Below the pieces are notes generated by a model. The model made no database searches and was not told the DNA's origin. It was given only the letters and a program-made list of their open reading frames with translations. A program made the position numbers and the translations under genes. A stretch of 26,531 nucleotides of DNA from a virus: positions 1-26,531 of the IMG/VR virus record IMGVR_UViG_3300036715_001321; one strand, given 5' to 3'. This document shows positions 1-7,315 of the stretch, piece after piece. How positions within the stretch are numbered: position 1 is the stretch's first letter; each line of letters begins with the position of its first letter.

Positions 1-1
1 A

Positions 2-451
2 CCGTCTGCGCATGCGATCTGTGATAGATGCGGCGGGAGGTACAATCACGTCGACCTCCAGTGGCAGTACGACTGGGCCGGAAACACGACGATCAACAAG
101 CGCATTCTGGTCTGCCAGCATTGTCTAGACGAGATGCAGCCGCAACTGCGAGCTATAATTCTCCCCGCCGACCCCTTGCCTATCCTGAACCCACGTCCGC
201 AAGATTTCTTCCGGTCTGAAACTGATTTCCGTGTGACTTCAGGCTTGAACGCGACTGACCCTGTGACCGGCATACCGGTGCCAGATGGTGACTACCGCGT
301 AACGCAGGGGGGCCGGCAGCGGGTGACCCAGCAAACGGGGGCGTCACGCGGTAGCTTGAACAACAAGCCGGGCACTGACCCTAACGCGCCGGGTAATAAT
401 GACCCCGGTTTGCCATATGGAAACACAACCGTACCGAAGGCAGGTAACTAA
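2..451 (+). CDS. Zn-ribbon phage protein, 5' end outside window
   Basis: The reading frame is open from the left edge (first full codon at base 2) and stops with TAA at 449-451; no start codon is visible, so the N-terminus lies upstream. The visible 149 residues begin with a zinc-ribbon-like pair, CDRC (visible residues 7-10) and CQHC (38-41), separated by an aromatic-rich loop containing WQYDW. A proline-rich stretch with NPRPQDF follows, then a Gly/Asn/Pro-rich low-complexity C-terminus. From memory, small Zn-ribbon proteins of this shape sit next to head-tail genes in many podoviruses and siphoviruses, but their role is not known to me; a DNA-binding or structural accessory role is inference. 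It precedes the fibre gene with only two bases between stop and ATG, so it is probably in the same late operon. Confidence 0.75.
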   Translation, partial: PSAHAICDRCGGRYNHVDLQWQYDWAGNTTINKRILVCQHCLDEMQPQLRAIILPADPLPILNPRPQDFFRSETDFRVTSGLNATDPVTGIPVPDGDYRVTQGGRQRVTQQTGASRGSLNNKPGTDPNAPGNNDPGLPYGNTTVPKAGN

Positions 452-453
452 AC

Positions 454-1692
454 ATGGCCGTCCAACAAATCCCAAATATGACGCCTGCCATTTCACTGAA
501 CGGGAGTGAACTTGTCGAAGGCGTGCAGGGTGGCTCGACGGTTCGTATGACCACCGCCCAAATTGCCGGTCTCGGCGGCGGCGGCGGCGGGAACGTCCTC
601 ATCCAAACTGACTTCCCATTGCAAGGGGGCCCGATCATTGGCACTGGCACCATCTCGATGGCACCAAACGGCATTACGAACGATCTTCTTGACACGATGC
701 CTCCCCTGACGATCAAGGCCAACCTGCTTAGCTCTACAACGAACCCTACCAACAGCAGCCTGAACGACGTGATTGATGCTTCCTTCGGCAGCACGCGTGG
801 GGCAGTCTTGTATCGCGGCGCGTCTGGTTGGGTGGAACTTTTTCCCGGGGCGTCTGGAAAGTTCTTGAAGACGCAGGGGGCTGGCAGCGACCCGGTTTGG
901 GACGACGTCTCCACCGGGACCATCGCTTGGGGGTCTATTACCGGGGCAATCTCAAGCCAGACAGACCTCCAAAGCGCTCTCAACGCCAAGCAGCCGCTTG
1001 ATGCCGACCTGACGCAGATCGCGAGCATCACACCTACTGATGGCGACCTGATCCAAAGGGTAAGCGGAGCGTGGACCAATGTTACCGTCGCAGACCTTTT
1101 GGTTGACCTGCAGGCGATCACGCAAAGCTCAGTCGACAACGACAATGGTGGCGGCAGAGCGTTCAATATTCCCCCCGCTGGGGAAATAGCCCAGACCACG
1201 GCTATGTCCCGTGGTGCCTTGGGAGCTATCGGTGGCGCGGCGGATCGCATGACGATTTTCCCGTGGTACTGCCCAAAGACCATGACGATCACCGGCCTAA
1301 GGTGGCGACTGACCGTTGCGGCGGCGGCATCCAACATGAAGGCGGTAGTATATAGCTCTGACATCAACGGCAGGCCGGGTGCCCTGATTTTCGAGACGCT
1401 TGACGTGCCATCGACGACGACCGGCGAGAAGAGTGCCAGCGCCACAATCACCTTCGTGAAGGGGATGACCTATTGGCTTGGGCTCAGGATGTCTTCTGGC
1501 AGCGTGTCTTACAACACTTGGCCTCTATTCACGACCCCATCAATTCAGGGCGGCACCACGATAAATGTATCATCCGACCCTACATGCTTGAACCAAACAC
1601 TCGCCTATCTGACGGCAGCTCCAGCAAATTGGACGTATTCATACTCAGATATTGGCGGAACCCTAGCTCCAGCGATTTGGTTGACGTTCTAG
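454..1692 (+). CDS. putative tail/head fibre protein
   Basis: A 412-aa protein starting with ATG at 454, nine bases after an AGG in GGCAGG. The N-terminus (about residues 1-45) is a short adaptor-like segment ending in a poly-glycine run at about 43-48, a common hinge in virion fibres. The middle (50-230) is Ser/Thr/Gly/Asn-rich with fibre-like turns and the heptad-like segment beginning SQTDLQSALNAKQP, often seen in trimeric fibre shafts. The C-terminal ~150 residues are beta-rich, with ITGLRW, AVVYSSD, NGRPGALIFE and MTYWLGLR, resembling C-terminal lectin/jelly-roll-like modules of podovirus fibres. Receptor binding is inferred from architecture only. The neighbouring structural and lysis genes support a late virion role. 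Whether it is a head or tail fibre cannot be decided from sequence. Confidence 0.65.
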   Translation: MAVQQIPNMTPAISLNGSELVEGVQGGSTVRMTTAQIAGLGGGGGGNVLIQTDFPLQGGPIIGTGTISMAPNGITNDLLDTMPPLTIKANLLSSTTNPTNSSLNDVIDASFGSTRGAVLYRGASGWVELFPGASGKFLKTQGAGSDPVWDDVSTGTIAWGSITGAISSQTDLQSALNAKQPLDADLTQIASITPTDGDLIQRVSGAWTNVTVADLLVDLQAITQSSVDNDNGGGRAFNIPPAGEIAQTTAMSRGALGAIGGAADRMTIFPWYCPKTMTITGLRWRLTVAAAASNMKAVVYSSDINGRPGALIFETLDVPSTTTGEKSASATITFVKGMTYWLGLRMSSGSVSYNTWPLFTTPSIQGGTTINVSSDPTCLNQTLAYLTAAPANWTYSYSDIGGTLAPAIWLTF

Positions 1693-1714
1693 GGTAGAAA
1701 ACAGCTAGCTATCT

Positions 1715-1736
1715 GGGTATGGTACGACCATAACCC
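1715..1736 (+). other. stem-loop between fibre and lysis genes
   Basis: GGGTATGGT pairs with ACCATAACCC across a 3-base loop (ACG), giving nine base pairs with one bulged A. It sits in the 71-base gap between the fibre stop codon (1690-1692) and the lysis cassette. There is no T-run after it, so it does not look like an intrinsic terminator. It may be an RNA stability or processing element, or chance. Confidence 0.35.
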
Positions 1737-1763
1737 GGGTGCAACTACAAGTAGAGAAGCGAA

Positions 1764-2075
1764 ATGTCAGAGGACCGCCTCGTGAGTATCGAAAAGAATA
1801 TGGAGCGGATCGAAGGTAAGGTCGAGAAGATCGACCTGAGGGTCGACCGTATCGCTGAGGCGTTCGAACTTCTTGCTCGGATCGACGAGCGGTTGATCAC
1901 CATGTTCGGCAATTCAGAGAGAATGTCCGGTGACCTGAGGACAATATCTGATCGCGTCACAGAGCTTGAGAAAAATGCCAGAAACGTCACCATCTGGGGC
2001 GGAATTGGCGACAAAGCCCTTTGGATCATCTTCGGGTGTGTCATGGCGTGGGCGGTACAGAGGGGTCTGCACTGA
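1764..2075 (+). CDS. coiled-coil membrane protein, XhlA-like lysis accessory
   Basis: This 103-aa protein has two parts. Residues 5-70 form a long charged amphipathic helix with heptad spacing (IEKNMERIEGKV, then ISDRVTELEK), a likely coiled coil. Residues 76-98 are a single hydrophobic segment (IWGGIGDKALWIIFGCVMAW), followed by a short QRGLH tail. This coiled-coil plus C-terminal membrane anchor matches the plan of XhlA-type haemolysin/holin-associated proteins of phage lysis cassettes. Its stop overlaps the endolysin start by one base (TGATG), so the two are probably translated together. It could be a holin partner, antiholin or holin; sequence alone does not say which. A GAGAAG Shine-Dalgarno-like sequence precedes the ATG. 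Confidence 0.6.
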   Translation: MSEDRLVSIEKNMERIEGKVEKIDLRVDRIAEAFELLARIDERLITMFGNSERMSGDLRTISDRVTELEKNARNVTIWGGIGDKALWIIFGCVMAWAVQRGLH

Positions 2076-2875
2076 TGAGCTTCCTTATCCCCGGTTGGAA
2101 AGACATTCTGCGTCGCGCCCACTCCATCAAGGCCGCCTCGCTTGTCGTTTTCTTCTCCTCGATTGGTGCCACGATCCAGAGTTGGCAGCTCTACGACCTG
2201 CATTCCCTCCCGATCCCCACGGTATGGGCTGACCGGGTTACCCTTGCAATGGCCATTGCGGCTATGCTCTGCGGTGCCATGACAATCTTCCTTCGCTTAG
2301 TCTCGCAACCAGTTCTTGCGCGCCTGATCAGGTCCGCGTTTGACAGGTTTGTTTCTGACACCGGCGGCGCAGTCCGCAAGCAGGTCACGGTCTTGGGGGG
2401 CGTTACGCTGGCCTGTGTAGCGGCTTTTCAGTTCGCCTATACCTCGGGCTGGGAGGGCGTGAAGTTCAAGCCCTACCGCGACGTGGTTGGCGTGCTGACC
2501 GTGTGCATCGGTCACACGGGGCCGGATATCGTGCCGGGCAAGACATACTCCAAGGCCGAGTGCCAAGCGCTGTTCGAGAGCGACATGGCGACGGTGGTTG
2601 ACGGCCCGCTATCGGCCTGCCTCCGCCCGCCCCAGCCGCTCAAGCCAGAGGTTATTGTGGCGGTGAGAGACTTCACCTTCAACGTGGGCGGCGGCGCGGC
2701 ATGCAACTCGACCCTGATGCGCAAGATCAACTCTGGCGACACAGCCGGGGCTTGCGAGGAATTTGCGCGATGGATCAATGCAGGGGGGCGACCGATCTAC
2801 GGGCTGAAAGTGCGCCGCATGATTGGCGTGCCGGACAGGCTTTCCGAGGCTGATCTGTGCCGGGCTGGACTTTGA
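2075..2875 (+). CDS. membrane-anchored GH24 endolysin with holin-like N-terminus
   Basis: A 266-aa lysozyme (muramidase) that should cleave the glycan strands of host peptidoglycan. The GH24/T4-lysozyme triad is clear: E127, D136 and T142 with T4-like spacing (9 and 6 residues), followed by CIGHT; NVGGGAACNSTLMRKIN and RW-N-GG at 203-239 are also typical. Unusually, the first ~125 residues carry three hydrophobic segments: about 20-38, 54-76 and 103-122. The first two, with the opening WKDILRRAHSIKA motif, resemble small holin-like phage membrane proteins; the third is weakly hydrophobic and Ala/Gly-rich, like a SAR (signal-anchor-release) segment. The start at 2075 overlaps the upstream stop (TGATG); an in-frame upstream ATG at 2021 lies inside the preceding gene and is less likely. 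I see no good internal start for a free endolysin. Confidence 0.85.
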   Translation: MSFLIPGWKDILRRAHSIKAASLVVFFSSIGATIQSWQLYDLHSLPIPTVWADRVTLAMAIAAMLCGAMTIFLRLVSQPVLARLIRSAFDRFVSDTGGAVRKQVTVLGGVTLACVAAFQFAYTSGWEGVKFKPYRDVVGVLTVCIGHTGPDIVPGKTYSKAECQALFESDMATVVDGPLSACLRPPQPLKPEVIVAVRDFTFNVGGGAACNSTLMRKINSGDTAGACEEFARWINAGGRPIYGLKVRRMIGVPDRLSEADLCRAGL

Positions 2876-2876
2876 T

Positions 2877-2901
2877 GTTAGCGAAACCGGGTTTTGCGAA
2901 C
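2877..2901 (+). other. imperfect stem-loop after endolysin stop
   Basis: GTTAGCGAAA can pair with TTTTGCGAAC (eight Watson-Crick pairs, one G-U, one mismatch) around a CCGGG loop, just after the endolysin TGA. There is no T-run, so an intrinsic terminator is unlikely. Part of the arm recurs in the same gap: ATGTTAGCGAAA at 2875-2886 and ATGTTAACGAAA at 2916-2927, the second lying directly upstream of the next gene's ribosome-binding region. Confidence 0.3.
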
Positions 2902-2937
2902 ATCAACGCATCTTCATGTTAACGAAAGGGTGTCAAA

Positions 2938-3186
2938 ATGACCGATTCCGAGTTCAAAGCATGGCTGGAAGGCTACATGCTGGACCGCGCTAACCCCGAT
3001 CCGAAGGTGATCGCTGCGAAGGCGGCGGAATTGCGGCCTGATGCGCCGATCTATTCGCTTCCGTATATCCCCAGTACGCGCCCAGCACCTTATTGGGACC
3101 ACATGAAGCCCTACGTCACCTGCGGTGATCCGATTGGAACCATCGGTGTCGGCGGGATCACGGCTATTTCGGCAGGCTCGCACTGA
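2938..3186 (+). CDS. small protein of unknown function in lysis cassette
   Basis: An 82-aa protein I do not recognise. It starts at ATG 2938 after an AAAGGG ribosome-binding site. The first 35 residues look helical and charged (EFKAWLEGYMLDR); the rest is proline- and glycine-rich (SLPYIPSTRPAPYWDHMKP, then a GTIGVGGIT tail). It has no membrane segment or signal peptide. It lies between endolysin and Rz and its stop overlaps the Rz start by one base (TGATG), so it is co-translated with lysis genes. Similar short proteins sit near lysis or virion genes in other phages, but a lysis role is only positional inference. Confidence 0.6.
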   Translation: MTDSEFKAWLEGYMLDRANPDPKVIAAKAAELRPDAPIYSLPYIPSTRPAPYWDHMKPYVTCGDPIGTIGVGGITAISAGSH

Positions 3187-3467
3187 TGACCCGATCAGTC
3201 ACCCTTGCTCTGCTCCTGCTGGCCGCGCTAGGGGCCGCCTACCTGACCGGGCGAGTGCATGGTCGGGAAGCGCTGCAAGCCAAGCTGGACGCGGATCTCG
3301 TTGCCGCCCAAGCCGCCGCTGCCGAGACATCAAAGGCTCTGGCCGTATCCGAACAGAACCGCCGCACGCTCGCGGCACAGCTTGAGGACGCCGCCAATGC
3401 GCAACCTGTCACCTCTCCTGCTTGCCTGCCTATTGAGCGCGTGCGGCGGCTCAACTCCATCCGCTAG
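3186..3467 (+). CDS. Rz-like i-spanin
   Basis: A 93-aa inner-membrane spanin subunit. Residues 5-21 are an N-terminal hydrophobic signal-anchor (VTLALLLLAALGAAYL), followed by a long Ala/Gln/Glu-rich periplasmic helix (about 28-70) typical of Rz coiled coils, and a short Pro/Arg-rich C-terminus. In Gram-negative phages Rz pairs with an outer-membrane lipoprotein, Rz1, across the periplasm and fuses or disrupts the outer membrane at the last step of lysis. Here the partner gene starts inside this one in another frame (3397), the classical embedded/overlapping arrangement. The protein is shorter than lambda Rz (about 150 aa). The assignment rests on topology, gene position and the nested lipoprotein rather than strong sequence identity. 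Confidence 0.8.
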   Translation: MTRSVTLALLLLAALGAAYLTGRVHGREALQAKLDADLVAAQAAAAETSKALAVSEQNRRTLAAQLEDAANAQPVTSPACLPIERVRRLNSIR

Positions 3468-3615
3468 GCCGTCTGTTGCCCCATGCGATGCCCCTGTAAC
3501 GCTGCCGGACCGGGCGCTGTCAGATCGCGACGTGGAGATCTACTGGGGGCGAGATAGGTCACACCTGCTCGACTGCGGTGGGCGGCTTGCGGCAGTGACT
3601 GATCAAGTGCTATGA
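3397..3615 (+). CDS. Rz1-like o-spanin lipoprotein
   Basis: A 72-aa protein starting at ATG 3397 inside the Rz gene and read in the +1 frame relative to it; the first 71 bases overlap Rz. It opens with MRN, a hydrophobic core (LSPLLLACL) and a lipobox LSAC with the modifiable cysteine at residue 16, so signal peptidase II cleavage and outer-membrane anchoring are predicted. The mature part starts CGGSTPSARPS and has Pro/Ser-rich sequence as in Rz1 proteins. The mature chain (57 aa) is longer than lambda Rz1 (40 aa) and keeps two further cysteines (C31 and C60) that could form a disulphide. An upstream in-frame ATG at 3259 would destroy the signal peptide, so the shorter start is preferred. 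Confidence 0.8.
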   Translation: MRNLSPLLLACLLSACGGSTPSARPSVAPCDAPVTLPDRALSDRDVEIYWGRDRSHLLDCGGRLAAVTDQVL

Positions 3616-3640
3616 TGCTCGCAAACGCGAGGTGGCGGCT

Positions 3641-4393
3641 ATGCCCGGACTGAACTATTTTGGCTATGTGCAGCAGATCGCCACGATGGCCGTGGTTGAC
3701 CCGGCTGACCAGAATTTTATCAACATTGTCCCGATGATGATCGACTACGCCAGCCTGCGCATTTGTCGCGATCTGGACCTCATGTTCACGTCAGTGTCGC
3801 TGTCAGGTTCCGCATATGCATTGGCCGCCGGGAACAGAAATCTGTCTTTCTCTCAGGACTTTGTCTATGAGGGGCAGACGGTTTCGTTTGTTGTGAGTGA
3901 GCAGATCAACTTGATCCTACCGGCTGGCTCAACAAATCCTGACTTGAGTGCAACCCGGTCCCCGCTTCTGCCGACTACCAAGGAATTTTTGGACGCGGTA
4001 TACGGGTCTTCTCAGGTTGCGAACCGTGGTCAGCCAAAGTATTTTGCGCCGTTCAACGAAACGCTTTTCCTCGTTGGCCCCGTGCCGGATCAGGCTTACC
4101 GTGTTGAGGTGATCGGAACAATTCGACCGGCCCCCCTGTCTAGCCTCAATGACAGTACTTTCATCAGCCGGTATCTGCCTGATCTGTTCATCATGGCGTC
4201 CATGGTTTACATCTCCGCGTACCAGCGCAACTTCGGGCGTCAGAGCGACGATCCACAGATGGCGCAAAGCTACGAGAACCAGTACCAGCTGCTGCTTAAA
4301 AGCGCCGCAACAGAAGAGGCCCGCAAAAAGTTTGAGGCCTCAGGCTGGTCATCGCAATCCCCGGCCACCTCCGCCACTCCGTCGAGGGGTTAG
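3641..4393 (+). CDS. putative head-tail adaptor / tail-tube A-like protein
   Basis: A 250-aa protein. I choose ATG 3641 because GAGGTGG lies five bases upstream; an in-frame GTG at 3632 has no ribosome-binding site. The N-terminus has a helical region (YFGYVQQIATMAVV, IVPMMIDYASLRICRDLDL), a beta-rich middle, a conserved-looking LPTTKEFLDAVYG segment and a C-terminal helical region (YLPDLFIMASMVYISAYQRN, YENQYQLLLKSA). This arrangement resembles the short head-to-tail adaptor proteins of podoviruses (functional analogues of T7 gp11 or P22 gp4), which sit under the portal. It comes directly before the nozzle-like gene, as gp11 precedes gp12 in T7, which supports the call. The last ~20 residues are Ser/Ala/Pro-rich and probably disordered. 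Confidence 0.6.
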   Translation: MPGLNYFGYVQQIATMAVVDPADQNFINIVPMMIDYASLRICRDLDLMFTSVSLSGSAYALAAGNRNLSFSQDFVYEGQTVSFVVSEQINLILPAGSTNPDLSATRSPLLPTTKEFLDAVYGSSQVANRGQPKYFAPFNETLFLVGPVPDQAYRVEVIGTIRPAPLSSLNDSTFISRYLPDLFIMASMVYISAYQRNFGRQSDDPQMAQSYENQYQLLLKSAATEEARKKFEASGWSSQSPATSATPSRG

Positions 4394-4396
4394 TGT

Positions 4397-6943
4397 ATGC
4401 CGCACCAGAGCCTAAAACTTATCCCGGGCGTTGACGTAAACAGGACGGTCGCCCTTAATGAGGCGGCTATCTCTGACTGCAACCTGATCAGGTTCATGGT
4501 GGACAGGCAGGGCCTTGGCTTACCCCAAAAGCTTGGTGGGTGGACGCGATTTTACCGCGCCGCGATCTCCACATCTGTTAGAGCTTTGCACGCGTGGGCC
4601 GACACGAACGACATTTCTTGGCTGGCAATCGGAGCCGAGGGTGAGCTGGATGTTCTGCGCCAGACCGATGTTGGAACCGACATAAATCCAATCTCACCGC
4701 AATATTACACGGCAAATCCGCCACCGAATATTGCAACATTGTCCGGCTCCGCGTCAGTCTTCATCACCGACGACGGAAGCAATGTCAGCTCGTATGACAG
4801 CGTCTGGATAAAGACCCACATCGCGGTCGACGGCGTCGTGCTTTATGGCTACTACCAGTGCGCCGCCAGTTCGTCTAATCAGTACAGCGTTGTGTCGTCG
4901 AATGTGATTGGCAACCCGGTTCTGGCCACTGGGACGACTCCTAGCGACCTGTTCACCGGCATGGCGGTAACCGCCGCCAGCGAGGCCGCTGGAGTAGCAA
5001 CCGTAAGCTTCACCGGTGACTTTCTAGCACCTGTTGGGTGCTACGTCATGATCTCAGGTGTCACCCCTGCGGACTATAACGGCCTGCACATGGTGTCCTC
5101 GTCCACCCCCGGGGCGACAAGCACTGTGTCATTCTCCATCGCCACGGCCCCGGGTGCTGGCACCGGCGGGGATGTGACCTACGTTCCTATCGCTGTGCTG
5201 TCAACGACAGCGTCTGCGGTGTCTGTGTCGGTTGCCTTGGCTGGTCATGGGTACGCGCCCCAGTCGACCTACCCCTTGTTAGCCGACGTCACCGTTGGCG
5301 GCATTACGCTCCCATCTGGAAACTATCTTGTCCAGTCTGTTCCAAATGCGAATACCTTCACGATCACCGCGCAAAATGCTGCTGTGACGGCTGACACCGT
5401 CATCATCAATGGCGGAAATGCTGAGATCGAGTATTTCATCGGTCAGGTTGCCGTACCGCTCTCGACAGGCTACGGGAGCGGCGGGTACGGCTATGGTGGG
5501 TACGGCTCCGGGGTATCCTTCGGCGGTGGCCGTACGATCCCGGTGATTTCAGCCTATTGCGTTGGGACTTCCGCGACATTGACGTTCGCTCTGCCGATCT
5601 TGATCACTGTAGGGTCAACGATAGCGGTAACAGGGGTCACCCCGTCCGACTATAACTCGCCGACCGGTACGTTTTGGACGGTGACATCATCAACGGAAAA
5701 CTCAGTTACATTCACTGTTCCGGCGACAATTAGTGCTGGTTCTGGCGGTGGCATAACGGTGAACAATTTTGCCTTTGAGGGCGGCGTCGACTGGTCCCTC
5801 GATAACTACGGCGGCTATCTGGTGTCTTCCCCCCGCGACGGCGGTATATTTTTCTGGTCGCCGGAAAGCGGATCTGGCCGATCCACTGTTGTTCCAAATG
5901 CTCCGCTGCTGTCTCGCGGCTTCTTTGTTGCAATGCCTGAGCGTCAGGTTGTTGCGTACGGGTCAAGCTCCAATGGTGTGCAAGACCCGCTCCTCGTCAA
6001 GTGGAGCGACGTGGCGAACTTCACTGTCTGGGTTGGCAATGTTGTCAATCAAGCTGGCCAATACCGCATCCCCAAAGGTTCAAAGATCGTCGGCGCAATT
6101 CAGGGGCCCCAGCAGGGGCTTATCTGGACAGATCTAGCCGTATGGTCCATGCAGTATATCAACATGCCTTACATATATTCCTTCAACCAAATTGCAGATG
6201 GATGCGGTCTGATCGGTCAGAAGGCAGTCGGGACATTGTCTGGGTCTGTTTACTGGATGAGCCAGAGCCAATTCTTTATGCTTGATGGAAGCGGTGTCAA
6301 TCCGGTAATGTGCCCGATTTGGGACGTTATTTTCCAAGACATCGACATGTCTCAATCCGACCATATTCGCTGCGCCCCGAATAGCCGTTTCAACGAAATT
6401 TCTTGGTACTATCCGGTCATGAATGCGGACGGTTCTGCTGGTGACGGTGTTCCAAAGAAATATGTGAAGTTCAACACTGTGTTACGCCAGTGGGATTTCG
6501 GTACTTTGAGCCGGACAGCTTGGATCGACCAAAGCGTTTTTGGGCCGCCTATCGGATCTAGCTCCCAAGGCGTTATTATGCAGCACGAGGTTGGAAATGA
6601 TCGAGATGGTCACCCAATGTCCTCCTTTGTCACGACCGGATACTTCGCTTTGGGCGACGGAGACCTGATGACATTTGTCGATCAGGTGTGGCCTGATATG
6701 AAATGGGGTTTTTATGGCAGTTCTGATCAGGGAGCAGCTGTAAAAATCACATTCTATGTCACTGACTACCCCGGAGATACCCCGAGAGTTTTTGGCCCGT
6801 ACACGACGCGCAAGGAAGTTGATTACATATCGCCGCGCTTCCGTGGCCGCCTTGTTTCCATCAAGGTATCCAGCAATGACCTTGGGTCTTTTTGGCGTCT
6901 CGGGAATATCCGTTACCGCTACCAGCCTGATGGGAAATTCTGA
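4397..6943 (+). CDS. tail nozzle / stabilisation-like virion protein
   Basis: An 848-aa virion protein starting at ATG 4397 after a GAGGGG site. The N-terminus (LKLIPGVDVNRTVALNEA, then NLIRF and GLGLPQKLGGW) and the C-terminal half, with VKWSDVANFTVW, a GSKIVGAIQGPQQGLIWTD segment, GCGLIGQKAVG and VYWMSQSQFFML, look like the large beta-rich nozzle/stabilisation proteins of podoviruses (role comparable to T7 gp12 or P22 gp10). Two related short modules occur at residues 219-228 (ISGVTPADYN) and 411-420 (VTGVTPSDYN), each followed by FT/FS strands, resembling inserted Ig-like virion modules. Between them is a Gly/Tyr-rich stretch (358-373). It forms a pair with the upstream adaptor-like gene and overlaps the next gene by one base (TGATG). 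Confidence 0.65.
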   Translation: MPHQSLKLIPGVDVNRTVALNEAAISDCNLIRFMVDRQGLGLPQKLGGWTRFYRAAISTSVRALHAWADTNDISWLAIGAEGELDVLRQTDVGTDINPISPQYYTANPPPNIATLSGSASVFITDDGSNVSSYDSVWIKTHIAVDGVVLYGYYQCAASSSNQYSVVSSNVIGNPVLATGTTPSDLFTGMAVTAASEAAGVATVSFTGDFLAPVGCYVMISGVTPADYNGLHMVSSSTPGATSTVSFSIATAPGAGTGGDVTYVPIAVLSTTASAVSVSVALAGHGYAPQSTYPLLADVTVGGITLPSGNYLVQSVPNANTFTITAQNAAVTADTVIINGGNAEIEYFIGQVAVPLSTGYGSGGYGYGGYGSGVSFGGGRTIPVISAYCVGTSATLTFALPILITVGSTIAVTGVTPSDYNSPTGTFWTVTSSTENSVTFTVPATISAGSGGGITVNNFAFEGGVDWSLDNYGGYLVSSPRDGGIFFWSPESGSGRSTVVPNAPLLSRGFFVAMPERQVVAYGSSSNGVQDPLLVKWSDVANFTVWVGNVVNQAGQYRIPKGSKIVGAIQGPQQGLIWTDLAVWSMQYINMPYIYSFNQIADGCGLIGQKAVGTLSGSVYWMSQSQFFMLDGSGVNPVMCPIWDVIFQDIDMSQSDHIRCAPNSRFNEISWYYPVMNADGSAGDGVPKKYVKFNTVLRQWDFGTLSRTAWIDQSVFGPPIGSSSQGVIMQHEVGNDRDGHPMSSFVTTGYFALGDGDLMTFVDQVWPDMKWGFYGSSDQGAAVKITFYVTDYPGDTPRVFGPYTTRKEVDYISPRFRGRLVSIKVSSNDLGSFWRLGNIRYRYQPDGKF

Positions 6944-7308
6944 TGACCACTCCTCTGACAGACATCCTGACCGCAGCAAAAAACATCGCGGTGGCGCTGA
7001 ACCAGCTCGGGCAAACATACACTCAAGTTATGGGAAACCGTCGATCTGACCCGATTACGAATACGACGGGGCTGCTGATTGCTTCCGGTCAGGGCCGATT
7101 GGTTTTGTCAAGCCTGACCACCGCGACCGGTTCTGTCACCATGGACCTGTATGACAGCAATTCGGCGTCCCTCCTGACGAACAAGATCGCCTCAGTCCCG
7201 GCATCTGTCGGCATAACTCAATTGAACATTCCATTCACGACAGGACTTGTGGTAGTGTGCCCGTCAGCGATCACTGGCATCGTCACCTACTCTCTTGCCC
7301 AGACATGA
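6943..7308 (+). CDS. small virion-associated protein of unknown function
   Basis: A 121-aa protein coupled to the nozzle-like gene by a TGATG overlap. Residues 1-30 are a helix (TDILTAAKNIAVALNQLGQTY); the remainder is beta-rich and Ser/Thr-rich with no charged clusters, ending IVTYSLAQT. Comparable short proteins with an MTTPLTDI-type N-terminus are found among podovirus structural genes, so a minor virion role is likely. I recognise no catalytic motif, and the function is unknown. Confidence 0.6.
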   Translation: MTTPLTDILTAAKNIAVALNQLGQTYTQVMGNRRSDPITNTTGLLIASGQGRLVLSSLTTATGSVTMDLYDSNSASLLTNKIASVPASVGITQLNIPFTTGLVVVCPSAITGIVTYSLAQT

Positions 7309-7315
7309 GGTTGCT

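Noticed and set aside
381-1451. A 356-codon open frame on the minus strand opposite the fibre gene
   Set aside because: It is antisense to a well-supported fibre gene, has Pro/Arg/Val-rich nonsense-like composition, shows no recognisable motif and extends into the preceding gene. It is a shadow of GC-rich codon use.
1715-1736. Possible intrinsic terminator after the fibre gene
   Set aside because: The stem-loop is real on paper but has no following T-run, so it is listed only as a stem-loop.
5467-5520. Possible diversity-generating variable repeat in the Gly/Tyr-rich stretch of the nozzle-like gene
   Set aside because: No reverse transcriptase gene and no second template copy are seen in the window; the region is simple Gly/Tyr low complexity.
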